DNA of 64,000 nt from Cryptomeria japonica (taxonomy: Eukaryota > Streptophyta > Pinopsida > Cupressales > Cupressaceae): positions 118,675,140-118,739,139 of the forward strand of contig NC_081410.1 in assembly GCF_030272615.1 (NCBI RefSeq). Reading direction: 5' to 3'. Below the pieces are notes generated by a model. The model worked only from the letters and a program-made list of their open reading frames with translations. It searched no databases and was not told the origin of the DNA. The stretch's first letter is position 1; the number at the start of each line of letters is the position of its first letter. This document shows positions 1 through 9,830 of the stretch, piece by piece. Position numbers and translations under genes: made by a program.

Positions 1-1400
1 AGGGTGCATGTTTTTGCAAACAGGGATCTCACAGTCCCTTAAATAACACTGGTAAGACACTAGTCAAACACAACATAGGGATTGTTGAACATAATAATGC
101 CATGAAAGTCTATAAGGTGTATGCCAAAGAAAAAGGTGTGAGAATACAAGTGCCCAAACACCAAAAAGTGAATGTAAGAACTCGATGAGCATAGTAAGTT
201 AGCCTATAAACCACCATAAATGCATTCCAGTGTGCATTCCTAATCCAAAGTAGTCAATCCATCACTGCTTGCAAGATGATAAATTTGACGAAAAGCATAT
301 CATTTAACATTAACATAAATCTGTCACTGGTTTGACTGCCATAGTCTATTAAGTTCGATACTAATCTGTCATATATTTTAACCATCATACTTGACACCAA
401 ACTGTCATATGCTCATCTCAGTCTGCTGCTATTATGAAGAATATTGAATACCAACTCTTTAATAGTATATTGAAACTAACAAATCAAAACATTGTCCTGG
501 GTCGTTGCAAAATATGATCAGCATGCAGGCATGTCCTTAACAAAAATCAATTTCTATGGTATCCATCTCTAGTACACCATACAATTGAGTTGTAGGAACT
601 TTTACATGGAAAGACATTGACTGAAATTACTGAACAAAAGTTCATGGTGACAATCTCCACAAGTCAGATGTATGCTATAAAAGGTCAACGCTCACATATA
701 TATATATATATTTATATCCGGGACCTCAAAAAGGAACAGGAGATAGTCAATAACAGTGAGATATCACTGTCAAAGACTCATTCAAATTTATTCATATTTA
801 AATGGCCAATCCATCCAAGAATGAACGAAATTCTTGGTCCAGCAAAACTCCTAATACACTATTGCAACATGTACAATATCAAAAAAAAAAAGAATAAGCA
901 GATAAGAACATGGTAACAATCTTTCTTCTTCTATTTTTCAAGACCAAACTCTAATACCATACATATGAAAGAGATGAAGTCTGGAAACCTTATGATTGAA
1001 CTAGTTACAGAATATGCATTTAAGGAAACCAAAAAAAGGGAACATAAATTCATTCCTTTAAAATCTTAGATGTGTGTCATGCTTCTAATCTTCATCTTAA
1101 TATATGTTCTTGTGTTAACACAAAGAAAAATCCAAGATGCTGTGCATACATTGGGTTAATTGAAATCAATCATTTACATTCTCAAGGGGTGAGAAAAGAA
1201 AGATAAGAGAAAACTTGTCTTAAGCGGTTCAAATTGACTTATGATAATATCAAAGTAGCATAGAGGAAGTGAATTATATGAAAGATTTTTATAAAAAGAA
1301 AGTTAGAAATTGCAAAGACCAATCCCTTTCCTTTGAAGAGTTAATTTAATCATCCCAACTTAAAATTGTTTGAGGACATGCAATATCAGGAAGGGTGGGC
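1..1400 (+). mobile_element. 3' end of internal region of a Ty3/gypsy element (E0)
   Basis: Most of this stretch has no readable gene. Its last 50 bases can be read: at 1351-1398 the plus frame gives HPNLKLFEDMQYQEGW, which resembles the C-terminal tail of chromovirus-type gypsy polyproteins. It is followed at once by a purine-rich tract (about 1390-1400) and then by an LTR starting TG at 1401. That order (end of pol, polypurine tract, 3' LTR) places 1-1400 inside a plus-strand gypsy element that begins left of the window. Frames further upstream are broken and I recognise no domain there. A short TA-rich run lies near 695-712. Confidence 0.5.
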
Positions 1401-2896
1401 TGTCATGCCCTGACCCTAAGGAGTAAAAGATAACATATAAAATACAATGTATACACCCCCGATCTGGATATTACAAGGATCAGCCTTGTCAAAAAAGCGA
1501 TTCATGTGGCATAAAGAATAATATAGGAACCAAACCATCTTCAAACAACTGTGATTAAGAGATGAAACAACCATTAATTATGGAAGTAGGAAAAAAGAAT
1601 AAGCGTTCAAGATCGGATAGGAATAATAAACAACAGAAAGGATTTAATTAAGATTAATAACAATTAACAGTTTAGTCAAAGGCAGCAAAGAGACGCCACC
1701 TTAGGAGGAGGGGACAGGACCATGGAAGAACATGACTCTTTGGATATATATACTGGAGATCAGTATTCAGGGAGAGGCATGATGGAATAAAACCCAGCAA
1801 GTGCATCAAATAGAAAAGGGGAATAGAAATATAAGGAAGAAACAAAATGAGATCAGACATTCACATGTTGAGAAAATTGTCTTATTTATAAGACTTCACA
1901 ATTTTCTCTAGCACCGAAGAAACAGAATTATGAGACACTGGATCGTGACGAAATTTTGAGTTTCATAATTAATAAACTAGACTGCAGACTTATAATTGTT
2001 CAAGTCATTGGTATGAAGCATAGTGCATTCTGATCTGGCTGATTTATTATCTTGCTTTCCATTTGATAGGAAGTAAGAATATATGGAGATAATCTATGGC
2101 TTCTAATATATATAGATATGCATAATTAATGATAATGAAGATTCCTTTAAAGCTTCAGCCAATCTGCTGTTCCATCATGGAGGGGAGATATGTGCATATA
2201 AGGAATGTCAGTAGCATAATGGTACATTCAAGTTGAGTTACCCCGGGTGGGGCTGGGAGGCTGAATGCCGGGTGTCGTTCTGTGCTCCTAGGCTTGAAGG
2301 AGAGGCTCAATGCACCTTGTGTGATCTCCCATAGTGTTTAATAATGTGGAGAAGTTAATGGGTTAAGCCTTAAGGGAATCCCACATGTACATTATGAATA
2401 TTAGAATGATGATTGGAATTTTATTTGTGACATTGCTGGATTATATGTTTATTCATCTTTTGATAAAGAGTTATCTTGTATTATAGCTAATAATTATTTA
2501 TTTAATTATTAGTCTATTATACTCTATGCTTAAGCTAAACTTAGGCATTTAATAATATTGTAGGTATTTAATTATTAAATACACTTTATCCCTTTAGGGT
2601 TTCTTTAGGGTTGCTAATATCCTTTTATAAGGATTGTATTGTACTTTTTCATTAATTGATTCCCTCTCTGAATGATAATCTTCTTCTTCAGAGCCATTAT
2701 TGCTTTTTGCCTCCATTTTTCTCTTGTGACAGGTATTTTGCTTGCAGGTGTTCTTGGGATCTCTGAAGTTGTATTTTTCAACTTCTTCAATAACTACCCT
2801 GGTGCAGGCTCTAAATCAAGATATTAAGTTGGCAATTTATACCTCATTTAGGAACTCTGGGGCAAATTGAGTTAAGTCCTAATAGGGGACATTACA
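1401..2896 (+). repeat. 3' LTR of gypsy element E0
   Basis: The segment starts TGTCATGCCC directly after a polypurine tract and ends GGGGACATTACA, an imperfect inverted terminal pair typical of gypsy LTRs. It shares its ends with the LTR at 3913-5350, as well as an internal palindrome-like motif near 1881-1905 (GTCTTA..TAAGAC followed by TTCACAATTTT). Immediately to the right the copia RNase H frame resumes, so the right boundary is sharp. The matching target duplication would be at the left end of E0, outside the window. Confidence 0.7.
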
Positions 2897-3912
2897 CATA
2901 TACGCTGCCTCTATTGTGCTTAGTGCCACTGAAGTCTACTCCTCCCTAAACCCAAGCTAAAGCAACATCATAAGGTGCTCTTCCTATCTACTGCATTACC
3001 TCCCCAATCAAAGTCTATGCATACCCCTACAACTTCACCATCTCTAAGATATCTCAAACCATACTCCACTGTGCTCTTCACATATCTAAGTATATGTTTT
3101 GTTGCTACCCAATGCTAATGCCTTGGCTTGACCATGAACTAACTCAAGGTGTTCACTGCAAAACATATATTTGGCCTCGTGTTGACCAAATACATCAAGC
3201 AACCTATCAACTCCTTGTAAAATGTGGGATCAATCACCTCTGAATCCGAAGATGTTACACACTTCAAATTAGTAATCAAAGGTGTGGCCACACGTCTACA
3301 ATCCTCCATTTGAAATCCCTTTAGGATCTCAACTACATACTTACCCTACCAAAGAAAAATCTCACCTGGTCTTTAACAATCCTCTAATCCCAAAAAGTAA
3401 TACATTAAGTCGATGTCCATCTCAAACTAAACAAATAAATCTGCCTTGCACCTTGCAATGAATTGCTTTGCAGTTTGCACCTATAATGAACAAATTATAC
3501 ATAAAATATCAAAATAAGCAGATCGGTCCAACGACTATGTAATAAAGATTAGAATTTGCTTCACTTTTCCTAAAGCCCAAACTTAGCAGATATTCATTTA
3601 TCCTTGGATACCATGCCCTGGGTGCAAGTTTGAGTCCATACAAGGCATTCCTACGCCTACCAACATGGTATTCCTTCCCATTCACCTCAAAGCTCTAAGG
3701 CTGCTCTCTATACACTTCTTTTGCAATGAGACCGTTAAGAAAATCTGTCTTAACATCCATCTAATGTATTTTCCAACCTATAACTGAAATTAAATACGTA
3801 ATTGTTCTAAAGGAAGTGTCTGGCACCTGGACCAAAAGTCTTTGCATAGTCCACTCCCTTCTTTAAGGAGAACCCTCTCACCTAAAACCCCGCTTTGTAG
3901 TTTTCAATGCTA
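2897..3912 (-). pseudogene. Ty1/copia reverse transcriptase and RNase H remnant (element C1, 3' part)
   Basis: Reading the minus strand gives the end of a copia polyprotein. Near 3890-3660 are RT motifs like GVDYAKTFGPGAR and DG.DRF.NG-type sequence (the copia QMDVKTAFLNG region). Near 3215-2940 is KELIGCLMYL..TRPNICFAV, followed by the RNase H pieces CIDFDWGG..VDRKST and, ending at 2897, VALSTIEAAYM (the copia VALSTTEAEYMA signature). Stops and frameshifts are frequent, so this is dead. The frame is cut at 2897 by the E0 LTR and at 3912 by a solo LTR. Removing that LTR and one 5-bp duplication joins this part to the RT sequence at 5351 without a break. Confidence 0.9.
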
Positions 3913-5350
3913 TGTCATATCCCCACCATAAACACTCTCACGTCCATAACCCAGAAGAAATAACATAATAAATAAATCCATGAATTAACTGCTATCGATC
4001 AGAAAACTGTCTTACTAGTAAGACTTCACAATTTTTATAGTGGAGACACTAATCTAACCCCATACCATCTCCAAACAAAAAAAGAAAACAGAAACGGATA
4101 AATGAATGGACACCTGATCAGCGATTTACCAAGCAGCAAACAACAAACATTAATATAATAATAGACATTGACTAGTCAACAATTTCATGATGCTGCAATT
4201 AAGGGAGGAAGAAATTGGAATAATAAGGAGGCAATTATCATTAGTCTAAGCCAGCGAACTTCATAAATGACTATAAAATAATCATGAGTGAAGAGGAATC
4301 GGGTTCCAAGAAGGAATCAATCAAAGAGACATGACATTCCAAGGGACGGGTCCCACAGGAAATGAGATGACTCCCCTGTCCCTCCTTAAGAATATAAAAG
4401 GCAGGAAGTAAGTTATCTTAGACAGGTAAGTAAGGAATTGAATAGAAGAAAAGAAAAAGAAAAAAGGACAGATCATAGAAGGGAATGAGATAAAATATTA
4501 ATAAATAAACATACAGCAGTTTGAATGTATTGGAGGGTTGAGTATGAGTTCTTCATACACAGTATAATGAATATTTTCTGCTCATTGATGATTAATTTGT
4601 ACTATTGTTTATAGCTGTTTATAATATATGACTGTTATAATACATATCAGACTGCTTATGACTGTTTATAATGTGTTGTATGTGTATGACTGCTTAGGAT
4701 TCATTATATACATATACTGCTGGATTGTTATTTACAGTCATGGTAGAAGGAACATAGGCCTGTAAGAGGGGTACGGTGATGGGGCACTCCTCTAGGTAGG
4801 CCACCTCTTTGAGGGGACTAGATGGTTCATGAGGCCAAGGGGTTACAGAGGCTACTGCCCTTGAACCCATAGGAAATGGCATTCCAGGGCACCCTGTTGC
4901 AGCCTTATTCCCTTACCATGGTGCAAGGAGACCAATCGTGGGGAAAAGGAAAAGGTTGGCAAGATGAGGGGATAACGGAAAGTGGACCCCTCACTGGGTA
5001 GACCACCTCATATGGATGGCATGGGCCACATGAGGCCAAGAGGGATGGTATATCCACTCTTGGACCTAGGGTAGAGGATCTGAGACACCCCATTAAATTC
5101 ACTCTTTCCCATGCTCTCTTATGGTTGAGCTTTCCTAATATGTTTAATGCTTTATGACTGAATTGATAATTCTGCTATGGAATACTAATGTTCAATTATT
5201 ATAATTAGCTCATTGAAATTATTGTTGTTGTAAACGATTTCTAATCTGTTTGCAGGGTTTCAATTAGGTGAAGGTACACTCTAAACCCACTTACTTAGAA
5301 ATTGAGAATTAGGGCAAATTTAGGGCATTCCCAATTAGGGGGACATCACA
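3913..5350. repeat. Solo LTR (gypsy type) inserted in copia element C1, TSD TGCTA
   Basis: A 1438-bp segment starts TGTCATATCCCC and ends GGGGGACATCACA. It is flanked by identical 5-bp repeats TGCTA at 3908-3912 and 5351-5355. No internal gag-pol sequence is present, so it is a solo LTR left by LTR-LTR recombination. The flanking copia RT frame reads ..HATDGS | I.NYKAGF.. across the junction once the LTR and one duplication are taken out, which confirms both ends. Its terminal sequences and an internal GTCTTA..TAAGACTTCACAATTTT block (near 4008-4035) resemble the E0 LTR at 1401-2896, suggesting related families. Short ORFs inside (4694-5102, minus) show no domain. Confidence 0.9.
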
Positions 5351-6340
5351 TGCTACCATCTGTAGCATGATTGATATTAAAGAGCCTCCTAGAACTCACA
5401 ATTTACTTCCCTTCTGGTCTTGGCACAACATCCCATACATCGTTTGTCATGATAGAGGTGTACTTCAACATGACATCCCACCAAACCTACTGATCTACAA
5501 CTTCTTGCAAGCTAAAAGGCTCTAAACCATTGATGATACTCAATCAATGCTGCTAGAACTGGTTCACCCTATAACTTGTAAAGATTGCCTTCTCTAATAG
5601 CTATAACTTGTGCTATATCCAGACCAGATTCCTTTAGTCTGATAAGAACTTGTTGATCCTTGAATTCAATTGCATAGCCCTTATCCTCTATAACTTAAAC
5701 TTAAAAGAAAAATCTTCTTGAGACCAAGAACAAACAAAACATCATCAAAATCTACAAAAATTCCTAACTATAGTTTAAAGGAAATTGTACAAACTCCAAC
5801 TATTGGCCACGTGGCATCATCGCCAAGCTCAACCTGAACTCCAAAATTATGTTCCATAAAATTGGTAAAATATTCCCAAGCTAAATTATGTTTAAAGGAA
5901 ATTGTACAAACTCCAACTATTGGCCACATGGCATCATCGCCAAGCTCAACCTGAACTCCAAAATTATGTTCCATAAAATTGGCCACGTGGCATCATCGCC
6001 AAGCTCAACCTGAACTCCAAAATTATGTTCCATAAAATTGGTAAAATATTCCCAAGCTGATACCATATGCCCAGAGGCCCTATTGTCCACATACCAAGCA
6101 TTCTCAGAATCGAGCTAGTCAAAAGACGAAAAACCATTGAGAACTCCTCAAAGTTGGCAACAAACTCATTCAACTGAGTTTCTACAGGGGTTGCTACCTC
6201 TTGTTGTTGCTTTCCTTGGTTATTCTTGTCTAAACACTATGATGCATAATGACCGAACATATGACAATTCAAACACTTGATTTTACTCAAGTCCCTTTTC
6301 CCTAGCTATGAGAATGGATACTCACCCTTTCCCTTATCCT
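5351..6340 (-). pseudogene. Ty1/copia gag zinc knuckle, protease and RT N-terminus remnant (C1, 5' part)
   Basis: On the minus strand, in coding order: a gag CCHC zinc knuckle at about 6290-6235 (CLNCHMFGHYAS then a stop then C), the retropepsin region at about 6105-5774 (AWYVDNRASGHM..., where the copia family has W..DSGAS.HM), a gag-pre-integrase-like piece near 5700-5520, and the RT start near 5480-5356 (NDVWDVVPRPEGK, VSSRRLFNINHATDGS). The protease catalytic motif is D-N-R instead of D-S-G, and the knuckle has a premature stop. The integrase core is missing, so an internal deletion has occurred. No 5' LTR could be located to the right. Confidence 0.85.
5774..6058. repeat. Tandem duplication inside the copia protease
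   Basis: A unit beginning TTTAAAGGAAATTG at 5774 is repeated at 5891 with a 117-bp period (39 codons, in frame). A third partial copy restarts at GGCCACGTGGCATC (5981), 59 bp after the equivalent base of copy two, so it is out of frame. The copies differ by very few bases, so the duplications are recent relative to the decay of the element. Confidence 0.9.
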
Positions 6341-6619
6341 TGATGCTTGACTCCATTCCTCTCTCAAAACCCTAGGATATGAACTATAAACCCTTACTGC
6401 CACTTTTGCAAACCTACTTAAATTTTGTGTTAAAAAGACGCTTGAAATAAAAACCTAGTTCGACTTTTACTAAACCCTAATTCACACTCCTAGTCGTTGC
6501 TTCAAACCCTTGCTGGTTCAAAATGAATGTGTTGGTTTGCAGTGTGCAAAGAAAGAGTGATTAGAGTTTATGACAAAGCTTGTTAAAAAAATATAACGGA
6601 TGTTAAGAAGAAAAAGACA

Positions 6620-6830
6620 AGAATTTTATGGTATGTTAAAACTTGTTTTGAAAATATTGGGTGTCAAAGAAAAGAGAGTCGGAAGTTCTATTCCATGCTA
6701 AAACTTGTTCAAAAACAATGGTTAATCAGAGAGAAAAGTTCCATTTCATGCCAAAACTTGTATTTAAAAAGAATAGGAGTTTGGAAAAAAGCGCCAAATA
6801 TTATACTCCATGCCAAAAGCATCGAAATAT
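6620..6830. repeat. Degenerate tandem repeat beside YRDC exon 1 (intron side)
   Basis: Three and a half degenerate units of roughly 53-63 bp share the core TCCATGCYAAAACTTGT (cores near 6630, 6690, 6743 and a partial one near 6808). The array ends about 35 bp from the exon 1 splice donor. I see no coding potential in it. Confidence 0.6.
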
Positions 6831-6865
6831 GCGTACGAGAAAGAAAAAAAGGGGCAGGTTCTTAC

Positions 6866-7254
6866 CATGCATCGCAGGCAAGTCCATAAAGAGTATCAGT
6901 GGGTACAGCAATCACCTTCCCAGCTCTGAGGGCCTCAACAGCCTTTTCCACATAAATTTCAGTAGCTGGCAGAACAACCCCTTGAAAACTTAAGCTATTT
7001 TTGTCTTCTTGACCAAGCTCCCCCATTGCCAAAAAACAAGGCAGCTTTCTCGCCTGAGCCTCAAATGATGTGCTCCTCAGTTGAAGCCTAGCTAAGAAGG
7101 GAGTGCTTGAGAGGAATCGATTGGAAAGCACTGGAAAAGGCCAGTTGTGGTGTAATTGCTTGAAACGTCGAGGGAATCCATGAGCGGTGAACCCTCTTGT
7201 AAGATTCGTTCCAAAATCTATTAGTGAACAAGTATTACTTAAAACTTTTGCCAT
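6866..7254 (-). CDS. YRDC: YrdC/Sua5-family threonylcarbamoyl-AMP synthase, first exon
   Basis: The minus strand codes for about 129 residues from ATG at 7252-7254 to a split codon at 6866. The first 70 or so residues are rich in Arg, Ser and Phe with few acids, like a mitochondrial or plastid transit peptide. From about residue 103 the sequence AVEALRAGKVIAVPTDTLYG and LACDA is the N-terminal YrdC signature, where PTDTLYGL lines the ATP/threonylcarbamate pocket. The family makes threonylcarbamoyl-AMP for the t6A37 tRNA modification. The exon ends ..GAT GCA TG|GTAAGA, a strong splice donor at 6865-6860, leaving phase 2. This fits the Cys that usually follows CDA. Remaining exons were not found at lower coordinates, so intron 1 probably holds the copia and gypsy insertions and the rest lies outside the window. 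The frame is intact; it could still be a detached exon or pseudogene. Confidence 0.85.
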
Positions 7255-7820
7255 GGTTCTCCACTCAACTCCATAAATATGGCATATAATTCACAAACCT
7301 TTCCCCTAGTAGGGCATCCGGATAAGGATGCATAAAAAACAAATGGATTCTTTTGAATAAAGTTCATGTGTTTTTTTAAAGGATTGGAGAGAAATAATTT
7401 AGGTGTTGTTTCAATTATATTTGATTATTAATAATTGTATTATTATCTTGGATATGTTGGTAGTCTTTTCTTTAAATAAGATAGTCAGAGAGTCAATTTC
7501 AAAATATTAATGTATTGGTGGAGAAAACTTTGTAAGTTAAATGTTTCACTTGTTATTTTGTTTCTATAAAGAACAAAATTTGCATATTCTATTTGTGCAA
7601 TCTTTTTTTAGTGTTGTCCACGTCTCTCACCTAAGATGAAGGTAGTCCTTAATTAAGCTATTGAAATTTCCACTTCCATTTTATTTATACTCTTGTATAT
7701 AGCTTTTTGCCCATGGTCTAATGTGGGATTTGATTAACTAGTATAGTGATCTCTCTTTCACATGAGTTCCTTTGTTTGTATGATTGTCTTGACTTTTTTT
7801 TGTCACGTGTTTTTTATGCA
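7255..7820 (-). promoter_or_regulatory. Presumed 5' flank of YRDC
   Basis: About 560 bp lie between the YRDC start codon and a LINE relic. There is no coding signal. On the minus strand an AT-rich stretch near 7265-7290 (TTATATGCCATATTTATGG) could hold a TATA-like element, but it is very close to the ATG and I cannot place a transcription start. Confidence 0.3.
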
Positions 7821-9830
7821 CTAATTGGAGTTTGGGCACTCTTGCATGCCAATGTTCCATTTCTCCATCCATTTCCACACACTCTTTCTTCTACTTAACT
7901 TTTCCTCGAGTGTTATTTTGGGCCAACATTGTGACTCCATGCTCTCTATTCTTTCTTAATAATTTGGCAATCATATCAAATCCAATGTCTTCAATAGGAA
8001 AGCACTTGCATCAACTAATAAGATATCATATAATATTAACATTTTAGTTTTGAAATTGTTTGTGATTTAATACTTTTGTAATGTGTTTATTTGTATCCAT
8101 TTCAACCCTAATGTGTTGTTGTCTCAAATTTAATGCACATAAGGCACCACTAGTGTGACAAGAAACCCTAATAGGGTCCTCTTGGTTTTTCAATGCCATA
8201 ATTATGTATTTCCGCATCTTCTTTGTAGCAAGTATAAATCTTTTCAACCCCCTTGTATTATTTTTGTCCTACAAGACTCTTATCTGAGTTTATTGTTAAA
8301 ATCTAGAGTACAATACTTCTATTCACCCACCACTTGCAAAGAACTTCCTTCAAATATGAAGTTGTTTTCTTCTTTTTTTGTTACAAGGTAAAAGAGCATT
8401 ACCTTGGTTTTATCAATGTTCACTTGCATCCCTATCTCTTAACAAAACAATTCTAGAGCTCTCAAGTGCTCTCTCAAACTATGTGTAGTTATTGACACTA
8501 AAATAAGGTCATTTATGTCTAGGAATAGTTTTATTATATAATTGACTAAGTGGACACCTCCCCCTCTATATTTGTTTAACCATTTCTCTAATTTATTTAT
8601 ATATAGCCCAAACAAAGTGAGGGATAATGAACATCCTTACTTGGCATCGATGTCACTCTCAAAACATTCTAAAAACCCTTTCCTTGTTCTAATTTTAGTT
8701 CAAGCTTGACCATAAAGCCTATGAACTAATGCCTTGTACATTTCTAGGATTCCTAACTCTTCCATTCAACTCCAGTTTGTTTCTAGGCATAGTGTCAAAT
8801 GCTTTAATCAAACCAACAAGGTGACATAAAACTTTTTCCCCACTTTTTTGCATCATACAATCAAATGTCTAAGAGTGATGTAATAATTAAGTGTGGAGTG
8901 TTTTGGGCTAAAATATACCTCTTTTATTTATTTATTTATTTTTAATTCAACACTCTACTACACTCCCAAAAAATTTTCCAAAAAGCAATTAAATCATTAT
9001 AGTACATTAATTTTATGGTTTGACATCTCTATTTTAGGAAAGGAATGATAATAGTGGTTATCCAATTTGTTGGAAATTCATTCTAATTGACCCTATTAAA
9101 TGTACTTTTGATGTATAGTGTGAGAACCTCCATGCCCAGCTTTAGGTTTTTAACCTTAATCCATATGTGTCACATGATCTACTATTTCATCCTTGTTTGT
9201 GTTTACTCTTCCTTTCTAAACCTCACTTACTTGTCATAAAAAATTTATTTCCTTGTCCCATCTTGATTTCTTCATAATTCTTTATGTTGCCTTGCAACCT
9301 TTGTCATGCCACAAATTTGCAAGAAAACTACTTTCATCAATCCTCTCTTAGGTCTATATCTCTTACAAGGAAATAGTGCTTTGTGGATTCTAGTATTACT
9401 TAAGTGTTGCTTACTTTTATTCCTTCATTTATACCAAATAAGTCTATTATCTTATCATTTCATATAGTTTTTTTTCAAGTGTCAATGTAAAAAATTCTTG
9501 GTTGTGATTCTTTTATTTTGATTTTGTTGAAGCTTATTTATTTTTTTGACATTACTTTGCATAACAATCTTACATATATTAGATTGTGATAAAATTTCAT
9601 TTCTATTTGGGATAACTCTCGCTCTTACTTCCATAAACCTTGACATAGTCATCTAGGAACAAATAACATAATCAACCATACTTTGACTATTATAATTTTG
9701 GCATGTGATGCTCCTTGAGTTCAATCATGTTTTAAAACCATTCCATATAAGCACACTTTAAAGATTGCATAACCTCGATAATTTTGCTCCATAGCAAGTG
9801 ATGCCTCCTTTTCAATTTGTGAGACCCTTT
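7820..9830 (-). pseudogene. RTE-type LINE relic: endonuclease end, reverse transcriptase, C-terminal domain
   Basis: Minus-strand fragments in several frames line up in the order of an RTE-clade ORF. They are: an endonuclease end near 9750-9590 (SMVDYVIC-like), the RT N-terminal region near 9150-8940 (NEFPTNWITTIIIPFLK, then CTIMI..LFGKFFGSVVEC), the motif A area near 8810 (IKAFDTMPRNKLE), RT motif C lost near 8500 (DLILVSITTHSLREHLRALE then LFC and QVNIDKTKVM), and the C-terminal part 8390-7840 (FIFEGSSLQVVGE, CGN..LW..KTKRTL, EKLSRRKS, WMEKWNIGMQECP). Stops and frameshifts occur every few tens of codons, so this is an old dead copy. No clear 3' repeat tail or target duplication was seen. 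Confidence 0.75.
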
